64,000 nt of DNA from Amphimedon queenslandica (Eukaryota > Porifera > Demospongiae > Haplosclerida > Niphatidae): contig NW_003546459.1 in the NCBI RefSeq assembly GCF_000090795.2, positions 43,006 to 107,005 on the forward strand, read 5' to 3'. Made by a program: the position numbers and the translations under genes. Of this stretch, positions 1-10,769 are shown piece by piece. The notes below the pieces were generated by a model, which saw only the letters and a program-made list of their open reading frames with translations, had not been told where the DNA came from and did not search any database. Position 1 is the first letter of the stretch, and every line of letters begins with the position of its first letter.

Positions 1-629
1 AGTGCCCCTAGTTTCATTGCTGTCATGTTTAACTGATTATTTATGACACACATTCAGTATTGTGATTGGTCATATGCCACTGACATAACTAACCATACAG
101 GTTGAGGGTTTAATTTTAAGGGGAAAGTACGTCCTGTACTATTTATGGCTGAAATATCAGTATTTTATAAGGGATTCGTTTTCATACACATTATTGGCCT
201 AGGTATACCTATTTTATTTCGCTGTTTATAATACAAGTTTACTGACCAGGTTTTAGTGCGGAAAGAGAATGTACTCTTTCCTTCCTGTACTTGAAGCCCA
301 TTTGTTCCTTGCTGTTAATATGTCAGTTGGTTAGTATGTCAGTTTGCTGATGTAGCACAAGCACTCATGCAGGCATTATTACCTAATTGATTGAGGCTCC
401 TCCTTTGAATTAATGATACCTTAGCATAAGGAGAAATAGATCTAAATGGGCTGATTATATTTTTTACTTACTGGTTCATTCATACCAATGAAGTATAATT
501 AAAGCCCGACATTTTTTGTTTTTAATTTTAATGGTTAATATTATACTGAATCGGTGCATAATTGATTACAATAATAGTAATACAATTATGTGTCATAGTT
601 TCATTGACAAGTCCACACTTGCTGGTATG
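1..629. repeat. Gene-free stretch with diverged duplicate of downstream repeat unit
   Basis: I see no convincing exon here. Segments around 241-300 (an ACTGACCAGGTTTTAGTG-like run followed by a CTTCCTGTACTTGAAGC run) and 368-415 recur at about 2624-2700, 3200-3260 and 5020-5160. The first 70 bases also resemble 2400-2490. This looks like an old copy of the sequence that lies downstream of the tandem fibrinogen-like genes at 3.4-6.9 kb, now without a gene. Confidence 0.5.
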
Positions 630-1207
630 CTAGTTCCATTTTCTACCCCTTTTCCTAGCTTTCTCTTCATCTTCATCACTGTGACTGGTAGATCTGCTGC
701 TAGCATAATAAGCAGCAGCACCAACACCTAAACCTGCAGCTAGCAACGTCAGTCCTCCAGCAATGAGGCCAAATCTGCCCTTTTCCCCTTGATTAGTCTC
801 TTCACGTGTGGTGATGGCCCAATTGACAAATGATTCATAATTTTTGAATAACAGGTTGTAATCCATTTCGCCTAATCTCTCTCAAGCACGAGCTATAGCT
901 TTTTTACCAGTATTGATAGCATCACCAGGTTCATACTCAAGCTGCTCAAGAATCTGTACACTGAGATCAAATGGAACATACGCTTCCATAATTTTAGCTT
1001 TAGGAGCAGATTCATCAGTAGGTGCTAAAAGTAGAGAAGAAGTTGTTCCAGCAATAGCTGCTGTTTGCATGGATGAATACTGATCTTGTTCTTCACAACA
1101 TTTCTCCTGTCCAGTGTAATGAATGACATGCAATGTATTCTTGTCAATGACACGAATGACTAACATGTGATGGAAGTAGAGGGTCCTATAGACTCTTATG
1201 TGATCAC
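630..1207 (-). pseudogene. LRAT-domain protein remnant with in-frame stop
   Basis: The minus strand from a splice acceptor (AG at 1209-1208) encodes GDHIRVYRTLYFHH, then VIHYTGQ, then a run ending ERLGEMDYNLLFKNYESFVNW. These are landmarks of the lecithin:retinol acyltransferase / HRAS-like suppressor family, thiol acyltransferases with a His near the start and a Cys in the NCEHF motif. Here the motif reads NYESF, so the nucleophile Cys is Tyr (one base change), and a TGA (about 882-884) interrupts the frame just before ERLGE. Downstream of the motif comes a hydrophobic, alanine/glycine-rich segment, as in membrane-anchored members, then a charged tail. No upstream exon with a start was found; a MITE lies at 1273-1543. 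I read it as a pseudogene. An enzymatically dead but expressed paralogue with sequencing error at the stop is the alternative. Confidence 0.75.
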
Positions 1208-1272
1208 CTATAATAAATGAGAAATAGGACTTTTAAAGAATTGAGCTCATTAATTGCACTTAGAGGGGGCTA

Positions 1273-1543
1273 AAGTCCATTTGCATTCACCTGAGCCCAG
1301 GAAGTGATTACAGACCCCACCCAATAATTAACACAATGCAATAATATTAGGAAAAGTATGGCTGTACTTTCTGCATGGGCTATACAACCAACTTGAAGCT
1401 AAAGAGCTATAGCTGCTTCTTGAGTATCACAATAGATGCGGCAAAAGGAGAGGAATGCACAGGTATGTTTATTTTTACAATAGGAACTGTAAGTCAAAAG
1501 TTATTGTAAGAAAACTAGGGCTCAGGTGAACACAAATGGACCT
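1273..1543. mobile_element. MITE, 271 bp, TA target duplication, copy 1
   Basis: The ends are inverted: AAGTCCATTTGCATTCACCT at the left and its near complement, AGGTGAACACAAATGGACCT, at the right, each flanked by TA. A second copy of exactly the same length lies at 33711-33981 and shares most bases. No coding capacity is seen. TA duplication and short inverted ends fit a non-autonomous Tc1/mariner-type element. Confidence 0.85.
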
Positions 1544-2778
1544 TAGTAGTTTTTCTATAGTAATGGAACAATTATAATCAGTTAGTTTACGTTTGCTGTC
1601 ACAACAATAATGAATTGTACAAACTATAGTAAAGTTGTTTAATAATAATAATAAAATAGTCTGTATAACAGTAAAACCATAGAGTTGTGGCTGTTGTATG
1701 GATTTTGTGATTGTTAGCATACCTCCACGATTGTTGTAAGGCTGTTAACAGTATGGTTACATGGAACCAGGCCTAAGGCTGTTGTATGGCTATATGGAAA
1801 CCAGGCTTAATGGACTATTACTATAAAAGGATTATTATAGAGTACATGGAGCCTTGGTATTTTTACTGAACTCAAAATTTATAAACAGAAATCACACAAT
1901 CCAATGATAGTCTTGGGTAGCAAAGGGGAGTGAGATCAACATAACTGTAGACTTTCTTTAGTTGGTACATTTTACTAAAACTAAAATTTTTAGAGATTTA
2001 AACTTTTTGTAAAAGCTTTAGGGCATCATAGACAATGCAATATCAATCGATTTAAAAAATTATTAACTAAAATTCAATAGTGCATGTATCAGTCTCGGTT
2101 AACTAATTGAAAATAATCCTATTAGTTTAAGTAAGGTTATGGTAGATTGGTAGTGATACTAAGAGCTAAATACCATTCGTTTGTCTGGTGACTAATGAAC
2201 GTGTTTGCAGTTGTAACAATTTCAATTGTGAACAGTATAGTGTGCATTTACCTTGTGACTTAATGCATTTAAGATTCACGACTACATACATGTATGTAGC
2301 TTTTACTGCACAGTTGATTTTTTGATTTACAGGCAAAGATTCACTGGTACACTACCAATCTATAAGTCTATGTGCATCTATTATGACACATTAACGGCAA
2401 TGGTGATTAAGGGGGCCAGTGCTTTCAGTTTCATCCTTGTTCAATAGATTGACATGCATTGTCATTGGTCATGCTTCATGCTACACTGTAAGCCAACACT
2501 ATAACACTAGACTATAACTATAGCCTAGAACACTATAAGCCAACTATCCAGACAAGGCTGAGCCTGAGGGCGTATTTCAGTTATAATGGGTTCATTATCA
2601 CATGATACCGGTATACCTATCTATAATACTGACCAGGTTTTAGTGTGGAAAGAGACCGTACTTTAGCCTTCCTGTACTTGAAGCCCATCGGTTTCTTGTG
2701 GCTATAGTTGAGCGTAGGAGCTTGGATCAGGAGCTGGATGGAGCTGAGCCTATGTTTGCTGAAGTCAGCACAAGTGTA
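1544..2778. other. Gene-free stretch
   Basis: No exon or RNA gene was recognised. It contains AT-rich sequence, and from about 2400 a diverged copy of the segment found at the very start of the window. From 2624 to 2700 it carries the same short repeat as 241-300 and 5020-5060. Confidence 0.4.
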
Positions 2779-3195
2779 TAGTGCTGGGCGATATATCAAA
2801 ACTCACGATATTTAATCGATATAATGCGGTATCGATACTTATCAATATCGAAAAAATTTTAAGAAAATATCGATAACGAGACCACGCCCACAAAATGGTT
2901 ACATAACCTTAAGAAATGGTTAATTAACTATAGGAGTAACATCTCGAAAATTACTAAAATGTATTTTCTTGGAAAGTAGATGAAGTAGCTGAAGTATATG
3001 AAGCCAAAGAAGGTTTTTATAATGTTTTTCAATAATAATTGTTCTCAGAGATAGCTTTATTTAGCCATTTTAGTAATATTAAAGTTAATGGGTGTGGCTT
3101 AATAACTTATCGATAAAAAATATCGATATCCTCATTTTTAGGCAATATCGTATCATATCGTATCGTTTCAAAATTTTCAATATCGCCCAGCACTA
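2779..3195. mobile_element. hAT-type MITE with 8-bp target duplication
   Basis: The element begins TAGTGCTGGGCGATAT and ends ATATCGCCCAGCACTA, a 16-base inverted repeat. It is flanked on both sides by the identical 8 bases CAAGTGTA (2771-2778 and 3196-3203), the target duplication length of hAT transposons. The 417-bp interior is rich in ATCGATA runs and has no open frame. The perfect duplication suggests a fairly recent insertion. It lies downstream of the gene at 3381. Confidence 0.9.
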
Positions 3196-3380
3196 CAAGT
3201 GTATTATTCAAAATAGTTATTATTAATTGATTTATAACTCCTCCTTTCCTTTTGATTAGCTATCAAAAACTTTTAAAATCTAAAAAATAATTTTCAGGGT
3301 AAAATATAGCTACAGTAATTACGCATGAGCTATAAAAATGCAATAAAGTTTAATAGCTTGGAGTATTGTCAATATACATA

Positions 3381-4814
3381 TTATTTGACGTATATCTCGT
3401 AATAGCTGATAGGAATATCATCAAAAGCAGTTGTTTCATCAGCGCACAACCTTAGCTCCAGGTTTTCACTACTTGATGCACTACCATAGTCTCTGTGAAA
3501 CCAAGGAAGACCAGCAGCAGCACAGCACACAAATTCTTGCGTACCACATCCTTGTCCATCCCAAAGAGGATCTGAAGTATACAAAGTATATCCCCAACCG
3601 TTAGCATGATTCCCAGATTCACAGAAATAATCATTGCCAACAAATGACTGTATTACCTGAGTAGCACCTGGTGGAGTTGAACAAGGACAATTTCCAGCAT
3701 CGTAAGAGGAATCCCTCACACCTGCCATGAATGTCCAGACATGCTGCCTAGGAGACCCTCTAGTGATGCTAACGCCATCAACATAATATGAATTGATGTC
3801 ATTGTGAATAGCGTTACTTCTAAAACGAGTGTCAACTGCATCTGGTGAAGCCCACTGGTATCCAGTAACTCGACCACAAATTTGAGTATAATTTATTCCA
3901 TTGGTGGGGAGTATCTCTGATACACAGCTTGGACCACCAACTGGCCTTCCACAAGCTCTGACTGCTCCTACTTGATAAAGCCTAAAGCCAGGAGGACAAT
4001 CACTCGTAGCACCATTCATATCAAGGAATCCGATCCTTGTCCACCCTCCACTTGAGCCACACAGCTCTCCCATATTGCAGTAAATGTGGCGACTGTTAAC
4101 ATGATAATAGCCAGAAGTGCTGCTAGGATAGGCAGCCAGTATGTCACTACAAGAAATCGGGAGGATGCTGTTAAATATGTTTGAGCTGTTATGCAACTCA
4201 AGGAGCCTATCTAAAACTATTTGTATGTCATCAGTTATTGCTGAAGTAGATATCAGAGTGCTGTCGTGAGTGGCTAGTGAATGGATTATCCCAGTAAGCA
4301 TTCTTGTTGCATCGTTGGTTATATTCAAGATATCATCAAGAGTGTACGTATTGTTCTCAACAACAGAGCTTTGCTGATCCGTAGACATGGCGATATCATC
4401 GATTTTTCGAGCGTTGTTGAGTGTTGCATTAATAAGGCGGTTGACGTTATTTTCCATTGCCATGTTGTACCTCATCAAGCTGTCTGTCCATGTGCTATTC
4501 ACAATGCTGCAGTTGTTGAGAGGGCCCTCACTGCTTGTAAGGGATCCAGTGGTGGCAGCAGTGGAGCTGTTCTGAGTCTGACAGGCTGCAGGCACTGCAT
4601 TGCTAGCATAATACAAGTTCGCAGCTGACATGAGAAATATGATGATGTTAATAAAGAGAATGGCAATGAGTAGGCAAACGAGGAGCAATTTCCATTTGTT
4701 AGAATCATTTCTCTCCTTTTGAGTAGGCTCAGGAAGGTTAGAGAATCCACTTCCATTGTACTCAGTTAGCTCATTGACTTCATAAAGATTGGTTTTATCC
4801 TCATCTACATTCAT
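3381..4814 (-). CDS. Type II membrane protein with fibrinogen-like C-terminal domain
   Basis: An intronless 477-residue frame. Residues 1-41 are a charged cytosolic tail; about 42-65 are a strong membrane segment without a preceding signal peptide, so a type II orientation is likely. Residues 90-215 form an Asn-rich stalk with many N-glycosylation sequons. The last 250 residues form a Cys-rich domain that opens like a fibrinogen-related domain (CSDI, SGYYHV, YCNMGELCG, GGWTRIGFLD), continues with GVSITRGSPRQHVW, CPC, GNDYFCESG and DPLWDGQGC, and ends PISYYEIYVK. The same architecture recurs at 5300, 23132 and 25571. Family members act as extracellular recognition or adhesion proteins; the ligand is unknown. 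The ATG at 4814 opens the frame and matches the paralogue. The gene is almost identical to its tandem neighbour. Confidence 0.85.
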   Translation of the reverse strand: MNVDEDKTNLYEVNELTEYNGSGFSNLPEPTQKERNDSNKWKLLLVCLLIAILFINIIIFLMSAANLYYASNAVPAACQTQNSSTAATTGSLTSSEGPLNNCSIVNSTWTDSLMRYNMAMENNVNRLINATLNNARKIDDIAMSTDQQSSVVENNTYTLDDILNITNDATRMLTGIIHSLATHDSTLISTSAITDDIQIVLDRLLELHNSSNIFNSILPISCSDILAAYPSSTSGYYHVNSRHIYCNMGELCGSSGGWTRIGFLDMNGATSDCPPGFRLYQVGAVRACGRPVGGPSCVSEILPTNGINYTQICGRVTGYQWASPDAVDTRFRSNAIHNDINSYYVDGVSITRGSPRQHVWTFMAGVRDSSYDAGNCPCSTPPGATQVIQSFVGNDYFCESGNHANGWGYTLYTSDPLWDGQGCGTQEFVCCAAAGLPWFHRDYGSASSSENLELRLCADETTAFDDIPISYYEIYVK

Positions 4815-5299
4815 CCTGATACTTTTAAGTAGACTGGGCCAGGGGTTTGTATTTGTTTACTCCACTGTATAGCTCCAAATAGCTACAATGAGAATCATTG
4901 CTCAGTGATGAAAGTAAATTCATTGGACTTTTGTGTGGTCACTGTGGTAATTTTGTGACAACTCCCAGAATTTCAAAATGGATGCTCAAACTGCATCACT
5001 GGTTGGCAGAGACTGTACTAGTCTAGCCTTCCTGTACTTGAAGCTCACCAGTTCCTTACTTGCTGAGCAGCCGAAGTCTTCAAGGGCCTATAATTATTCG
5101 CTAGCATTCGGCATGCATTATTCAAATCATTAATTGATTGACTCCTCTTTCATTTTGATTAGCTATTAAAAACTTTAAAAATTAAAAAAAATGATTTATA
5201 ATTTTCAGGGTAATAAATAGCTATAGTAATTATGCATGAGCTATAAAAAATGCAATAAAGTTTAATAGCTTGGAGTTTGGAGCATTGTCAATATACATA
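4815..5299. other. Intergenic spacer between tandem fibrinogen-like genes
   Basis: It holds the 5' flank of the gene at 3381-4814 (4815 to about 4870, nearly identical to 6915-6975) and the 3' flank of the next copy (about 5140-5299, matching 3215-3380). A short repeat at 5020-5060 also occurs at 2640 and 270. No clear TATA box was seen. Confidence 0.5.
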
Positions 5300-6914
5300 T
5301 TATTTGACGTATATCTCGTAATAGCTGATAGGAATATCATCAAAAGCAGTTGTTTCATCAGCACACAACCTTAGCTCAAGGTTTTCACTACTTGATGCAC
5401 TACCATAGTCTCTGTGAAACCAAGGAAGACCAGCAGCAGCACAGCACACAAATTCTTGCGTACCACATCCTTGACCATCCCAAAGAGGATCTGAAGTATA
5501 CAAAGTATATGTCCAACCGTTAGCATGATTCCCAGATTCACAGAAATAATCATTGCCAACAAATGACTGTATTACCTGAGTTGCACCTGGTGGAGTTGAA
5601 CAAGGACAATTTCCAGCATCGTAAGAGGAATCCCTTACACCTGCCATGAATGTCCAGACATGCTGCCTAGGAGACCCTCTAGTGATGCTAACGCCATCAA
5701 CGTAATATGAATTGATGTCATTGTGAATAGCGTTACTTCTAAAACGAGTGTCAACTGCATCTGGTGAAGCCCACTGGTATCCAGTAACTCGACCACAAAT
5801 TTGAGTATAATTTATTCCATTGGTGGGGAGTATCTCTGATACACAGCTTGGACCACCTACTGGCCTTCCACAAGCTCTGACTGCTCCTACTTGATAAAGC
5901 CTAAAGCCGGGAGGACAATCACTTGTAGCACCATTCATATCAAGGAATCCGATCCTTGTCCACCCTCCACTAGAGCCACACAGCTCTCCCATATTGCAGT
6001 AAATGTGGCGACTGTTAACGTGATAATAGCCAGAAGTGCTGCTAGGATAGGCAGCCAGTATGTCACTGCAAGAAATCGGGAGGATGCTGTTAAATATGTT
6101 GGAGCTGTTATGCAACTCAAGGAGCCTATCCAAAACTATTTGTATGTCATCGGTTATTGCTGAAGTAGATATCAGAGTGCTGTCGTGAGTCGCTAATGAA
6201 TGGATTATCCCAGTGAGCATTCTTGTTGCATCATTGGTTATATTCAAGATATCATCAAGAGTGTACGTATTGTTCTCAACAACAGAGCTTTGCTGATCCG
6301 TAGACATGGCAATATCGTCGATTTTTCGAGCANNNNNNNNNNGAAGTAGATATCAGAGTGCTGTCGTGAGTCGCTAATGAATGGATTATCCCAGTGAGCA
6401 TTCTTGTTGCATCATTGGTTATATTCAAGATATCATCAAGAGTGTACGTATTGTTCTCAACAACAGAGCTTTGCTGATCCGTAGACATGGCAATATCGTC
6501 GATTTTTCGAGCATTGCTGAGTGTTGCATTAATAAGGCGGTTGACGTTATTTTCCATTGCCATGTTGTACCTCATCAAGTTGTCTGTCCATGTGCTATTC
6601 ACAATGCTGCAGTTGTTGAGAGGACCCTCACTGCTTGTAAGAGATCCAGTGGAGGCAGCAGTGGAGCTGTTCTGAGTCTGACAGGCTGCAGGTACTGCAG
6701 TACTAGCATAATACAGGTTCACAGCTGTCATGAGAAATATGATGATGTTAATGAAGAGAATGGCAACGAGTAGGCAAACGAGGAGCAATTTCCATTTGTT
6801 AGAATCATTTCTCTCCTTTTGAGTATACTCAGGAAGGTTTGAGAATCCACTTCCATTGTACTCAGTTAGCTCATTGACTTCATAAAGATTGGTTTTATCC
6901 TCATCTACATTCAT
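5300..6914 (-). CDS. Type II membrane fibrinogen-like protein, second tandem copy, interrupted by assembly gap
   Basis: This is the near-identical tandem paralogue of the gene at 3381-4814. The C-terminal 335 residues (5300-6307) and the N-terminal part (down to about 6343) lie on either side of a run of 10 N at 6333-6342. The 171 bases left of the gap are repeated exactly to its right, so the apparent break and frame change are most simply an unmerged contig overlap, not a mutation. The N-terminal tail, membrane segment, sequon-rich stalk and Cys-rich domain match the first copy, with scattered substitutions such as a Pro to Tyr change near residue 30. Both copies together with their flanks define a duplicated unit of about 1.9 kb. 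Confidence 0.8.
6162..6513. other. Assembly gap with redundant flanks
   Basis: Ten N (6333-6342) separate two identical 171-bp segments, 6162-6332 and 6343-6513, inside one gene. Identity without any difference, next to an arbitrary-length gap, is typical of two contig ends that overlap but were not joined. Confidence 0.9.
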
Positions 6915-7289
6915 CCTGATACTTTTAAGTAGACTGGGCCAGGGGCGTGTAGTCTACTTGTTTACTCCACTGAACGCTTTCAATAAGAATCATTGCTGAT
7001 GAAAGTAAATTCATTGGATTTTTTGTGTGATTACTGTGGACTGTAGTAATTTGCTGAGTATGCTGACAACGCCCAGAATCAAAATGGATGAAACTGCATC
7101 ACTGGTTTGATGATGATGAGCAGCTATACTGTACTGTATTTGGGTTGCATTTGATCAATAATTGGATTTTTAAAAGACCATGGGCTAGATCTATATATAC
7201 ATACATGTATAGTACAAGGTATTTAATAAAAAATAACTATATAGCAGACAGTTTTTTTTTTAATATATAATTTATTGTAACACGTATAA
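6915..7289. other. 5' flank of the tandem gene and gene-free spacer
   Basis: The first 60 bases repeat the 5' flank of the other copy (AGACTGGGCCAGGGG is shared). The rest has no recognisable exon. Confidence 0.4.
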
Positions 7290-7720
7290 ATGTTTTTCTG
7301 TTGTGCAGAAATTTTGAGCTGATTTTGATCAAATTTCCATTTTAAAAGAATTTTTAAAGTTGCTCAAAAATTGGGCCAAAGCTCCTGTAAGCCAAATTTT
7401 GCCAAAAATGGCTAGATGAAAATTTGCTGTTTTTATAATTTTTCTGATACATATAAGTGTTTATGTTGCGTAGAAAGTTTGAGTTGATTTCAATCAAAGT
7501 TGAATTTTTAATGAATTTTTAAACGCTCAAAAATTGGACCAAAGTCCCTGTACTATAGCAAATTGTCTCAGACCAAATTTTAGCAAAAATGGCTAAGTAG
7601 AAGTTTCCCATTTTGTAAATTTTTTGATACATATAAGTGTTTTTATGTTGTGTAGAAAGTTTAAATTAGAATTAGATTTTTAATGAATTTTTAAAATTTA
7701 TGCATAAAACTTGGGCAAAG
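7290..7720. repeat. Dispersed roughly 150-bp repeat, about three diverged units
   Basis: Each unit contains, in order, CTGATACATATAAGTG, GTGTAGAAAGTTTGAG, GATTTCAATCAAA and a later TTGGACCAAAGTCCCTGTA-like run. The same unit recurs in either orientation at about 31480-31900, 35860-36130, 45610-46030 and 60960-61560, with related subfamilies at 18600-19390, 49080-49330, 51650-51850 and 54165-54740. No open frame. Confidence 0.7.
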
Positions 7721-7840
7721 ACCATGCATGGGCTAGTCCATGGTGTTTCAAAAAAATGAATAGGAGACAATTTTCCATTTGAATGAATATATTTTTGATA
7801 GGTTGATTGTTAATGAAGGCTCTTCATCGTCTTCATCCAA

Positions 7841-7995
7841 GTCCATCTCTTTGATTTTATTTCTGGTGTCACTAATGAAAGCTATTCAAGAAACCTTAAA
7901 AAGATCTGCTCCTTATAATTTGACAGAGGTCAGAATGATTGACTGATATCAGGAGGAGAAGACGAAAGGTAATGTTAACTTTGCTAATGGTGCTT
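7841..7995 (+). pseudogene. Fragment of the FBXW8 WD exon 9 and following intron
   Basis: From GTCCATCTCTTTGATTTT the sequence follows the exon at 18348-18475 and the first bases of its intron, sharing TCTGCTCCTTAT, TTTGACAGAGGTCAGAAT, ATATCAGGAGGAGAAGAC and GGTAATGTTAA. Because intron bases are included, this is a DNA-level duplication and not a processed copy. Several substitutions disrupt it, and no neighbouring FBXW8 exon accompanies it. Confidence 0.8.
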
Positions 7996-8111
7996 AGAAA
8001 AGATATTCCAGTAGTAAACTATAATTGGCTAATTTTATAATGCCCATGACTGGAAAATTATTTGTCGGAATTAAATTCAATTTTTTTCCCAAAATAACAC
8101 TGACTGTATCA

Positions 8112-8381
8112 TTACACTACTTGTTGCTCTTCAATATGTACTCTAGCCCCTTTTTGTAAATAAAAACTGTTAATGATTTTTAATGCTTCCTGTTGATTTG
8201 ATGCAAGAAGTTGCACATTTATTAATTCTAAAAAGAAAGTTTTGACAATGATAAAGCTACAATTTAGAGACGTATTTGCCTTATCAAAAATACTGGAGAT
8301 ATCTTGGTCATTGCCAAAACAGATTAGTACTGACAAGAAAGAGTGTGATATATACAGGCTCATTATTATCAATTTCTTAAA
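8112..8381 (-). CDS. Possible last exon of an unrecognised gene
   Basis: A splice acceptor (CACAG) precedes a 90-codon frame ending in TGTAGTT-type sequence then stop. The predicted peptide includes FGNDQDISSIFDKA, LINVQLLASNQQEALKII and ends KGARVHIEEQQVV. Composition looks coding, but I do not recognise the family and found no upstream exon in the next kilobase. It may be a pseudogene fragment. Confidence 0.25.
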   Translation of the reverse strand, partial: FKKLIIMSLYISHSFLSVLICFGNDQDISSIFDKANTSLNCSFIIVKTFFLELINVQLLASNQQEALKIINSFYLQKGARVHIEEQQVV

Positions 8382-8804
8382 CTGTGATTATTAAAAGCAA
8401 AATATGATTTCTTGTGCCAACAGTAATAATTTTATAAATAGAAACTTTTGCATTTTAGTCATAACAAACATCTTGCAATCTGTGATAAATAGAAAGTGTG
8501 ATGCATGTAGCATAACAAACATTTTGTAATTTATGCATTTATTTTAAAACAACTGTATGATAACCATGTCGAAAGTGAAATTGTACTAACAGTGTTTATG
8601 TGATAACTGATAACCAATGCCTCGGTTGGTTACAAGAAATCATGCAAAACATGATTTCTTGTACCAATGGGATGCGCTTATTTTTAGAAATATAAGCTAT
8701 AATTTAATTAATATTATTATTTAGTATTAAAATGAAAATTAGCATAAGGCTACACATGTTTGTATAATTGTATCATTTATTTACATTCATATCTGATCCA
8801 GATT

Positions 8805-8815
8805 TATATAAAAAG
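8805..8815 (+). promoter_or_regulatory. TATA box
   Basis: TATATAAAAAG lies 42 bases upstream of the ATG at 8857, the right distance for a short leader, in front of a gene with a signal peptide. Confidence 0.65.
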
Positions 8816-8856
8816 AGGCTGCTCGACAGTTTGTGGCAAGCAATCAGATTTACAAA

Positions 8857-10769
8857 ATGAAGTATTTTTCTGTTGCCATATTTTTCATTGCACTGACTTA
8901 TGCTAGCTGTGCTCAGTTTGGATATGAAGGCTATAGAGTGGAAGAGAGTGAAGACTTCTTTAGTGATATTATGGGTATGCACTGGGCCCTTAGAATGTTT
9001 TACATGCTATTTAATAAAATTATTGTGATTTGTGTCGTATCTATTCTTTTTTAGGTGATGACCTCACTGTTGGAGCTTTAGTTCCTTTATCAGGACATGC
9101 CAGTCATGTTGGCAGGATTGTTCGAGCAAGTTTCATGAAGTCTTCTCAAGACTTAAGCCGCTCTTGTAAGGGATCCTGCAGAGCACCTCGAGTTAGGAGC
9201 TATAATACTCATTCAAATCCTGCTTCAGCTGTGCAAGGTTTCAAGGAGATGTATGAAGAAGGAGTAAGGGTATTCATTGGTCTTGTCACCAGTGCTGAGG
9301 CTGAAGCTGTTGCAAAACATGCCTCAATGTATGCAAAAGATGCCATACTGATCAGTCCAACCAGCACTGCCACTAATCTCTGCAAATACAAACAACTCTA
9401 TAGACTTTCTATGGATGACCGTGGCTATGCTCAAGTACTTTTTGACTTGGCATTTGATGCTAAGACAAAGAATGCAAGAGAGCTTCCAATTCAAATGGTA
9501 CTACGTAACGATGCTCACGGAAAAGGACTTTTCAATGATGTACATCAAAAATTTGAAAACAAAGATGGCTTTAAAGTCCTCAATCCTATTTTTTATGACA
9601 CTGATCAAGTCTTGACAAGTTCACATTTTGGGCAGTTAGTGAATCACCTTAATGCTTCATTAGCAAGGCATGAGAGGTCAATGATAGTCTTTTCTGGATA
9701 CGGTGAAGTTGAGGGTATAATTCAAACTGCAGCTAAAAATCCTAATCTACTACGTCATCTCTGGCTTCTCTCTGACTCCCTCACTCTCTCAAAAATTGAA
9801 ACGCCACAAAATGTTGACATCTTTGGACTTAGTTTTGCTGGAAATTATGACAGTGAGTCTGATACAAAGAAAGAAGAACACAAATTGCGCCATTACCTCT
9901 GTTCCAAAGGACTACCACTAACAAAGCATGCACTGCTAGCTTATGATGCTATTATTGTTGCACACAATTACTTAATAAGGAAATCTTTCTCTTCATTTCA
10001 AGATGGCAAAACATTCACTGGTGCTATAAAATTTAGCAGCTGCAATGAGAGGGCTTCTGGATCGTACGCTTTTGCCATAGCACCAAGAGAAAAGAAAATT
10101 GACAACCTGTTGGTTAAGGTTATAATGAACAAGTGGATCATTCGTTCGTATTACAATGTGAAACAAAATGAACGGGAAATACTTGCATCACAATACGAGG
10201 AACTTAATAATGAAGCAAAGATTGAAGCAGACCTCCAGAGCAGCACAAAGAAAAGTATTACTGCCACTGATCCACCTGTCATTGAGATAAAGAAGAAAGA
10301 CCTGCTAGAGGTACTTGTAGACATTGGTGACAAGCGATGCACTCAGACTGCCCAGCTGACCACTACCTCAATAGAAGTACTGGATAAAACGTGCTCTCAA
10401 ACCAAACTCAGCTACAAAGTGATGGAAATGCCAGAAGCTATAATATTCTCCGATCAACTTGGTTTCAGTATGGAAGTTACATGTAGCTCTGCTAATTACG
10501 TGCACACACTCACTCGTGTGTGCCCTTCTTCTAAATCTCCTGATACTGAGCTAGTTTGCACTGATAAGGTATCCTCAAAAGCTATTGGGAAGGTTGAAGT
10601 TGAGGATGCATGTACTGGTAGCAAGATTGGCACAGGAGTGTGTTATACTGGAGCTGCTGGGTGTTGGGTCAGTACATTCTTTACATGGGGAGTAACTGCA
10701 CCAGCTTGCTCTGCTGCTACTGCTGGTTGTAGTGCAGTGAGTGCTGGTAGCTACCTTGCATGCAACTAG
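8857..10769 (+). CDS. Secreted protein with periplasmic-binding-protein type 1 (ANF-receptor-like) domain
   Basis: Two exons, 8857-8974 and 9055-10769 (GTATGC...TTTTAG, 80-bp intron), give about 610 residues. Residues 1-20 are a signal peptide (KYFSVAIFFIALTYASCAQ). From DDLTVGALVPLSGH onward comes a type 1 periplasmic-binding fold: VFIGLVTSAEAEAVAKHA, ILISPTSTATNL, YRLSMDDRGYAQ, and a second lobe with WLLSDSLTLSK and ALLAYDAI. Eukaryotic relatives are the ligand-binding heads of class C GPCRs and guanylate-cyclase receptors. Here no membrane helix follows; instead there is a charged linker and a C-terminal Cys-rich region of about 170 residues ending in Ala/Cys/Ser-rich sequence. It is therefore probably a secreted ligand binder. 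The ligand is unknown. The upstream ATG was chosen because of the signal peptide and TATA distance. Confidence 0.75.

Noticed and set aside
882-884. TGA in the LRAT-like frame as a selenocysteine codon
   Set aside because: The active-site Cys motif lies further on and is Tyr, the family has Arg or a variable residue at the TGA position, and no SECIS-like hairpin was recognised. A nonsense mutation is simpler.
4281-6773. Plus-strand frames opposite the fibrinogen-like genes
   Set aside because: They are antisense shadows of the real minus-strand genes and repeat in both tandem copies only because the genes do.
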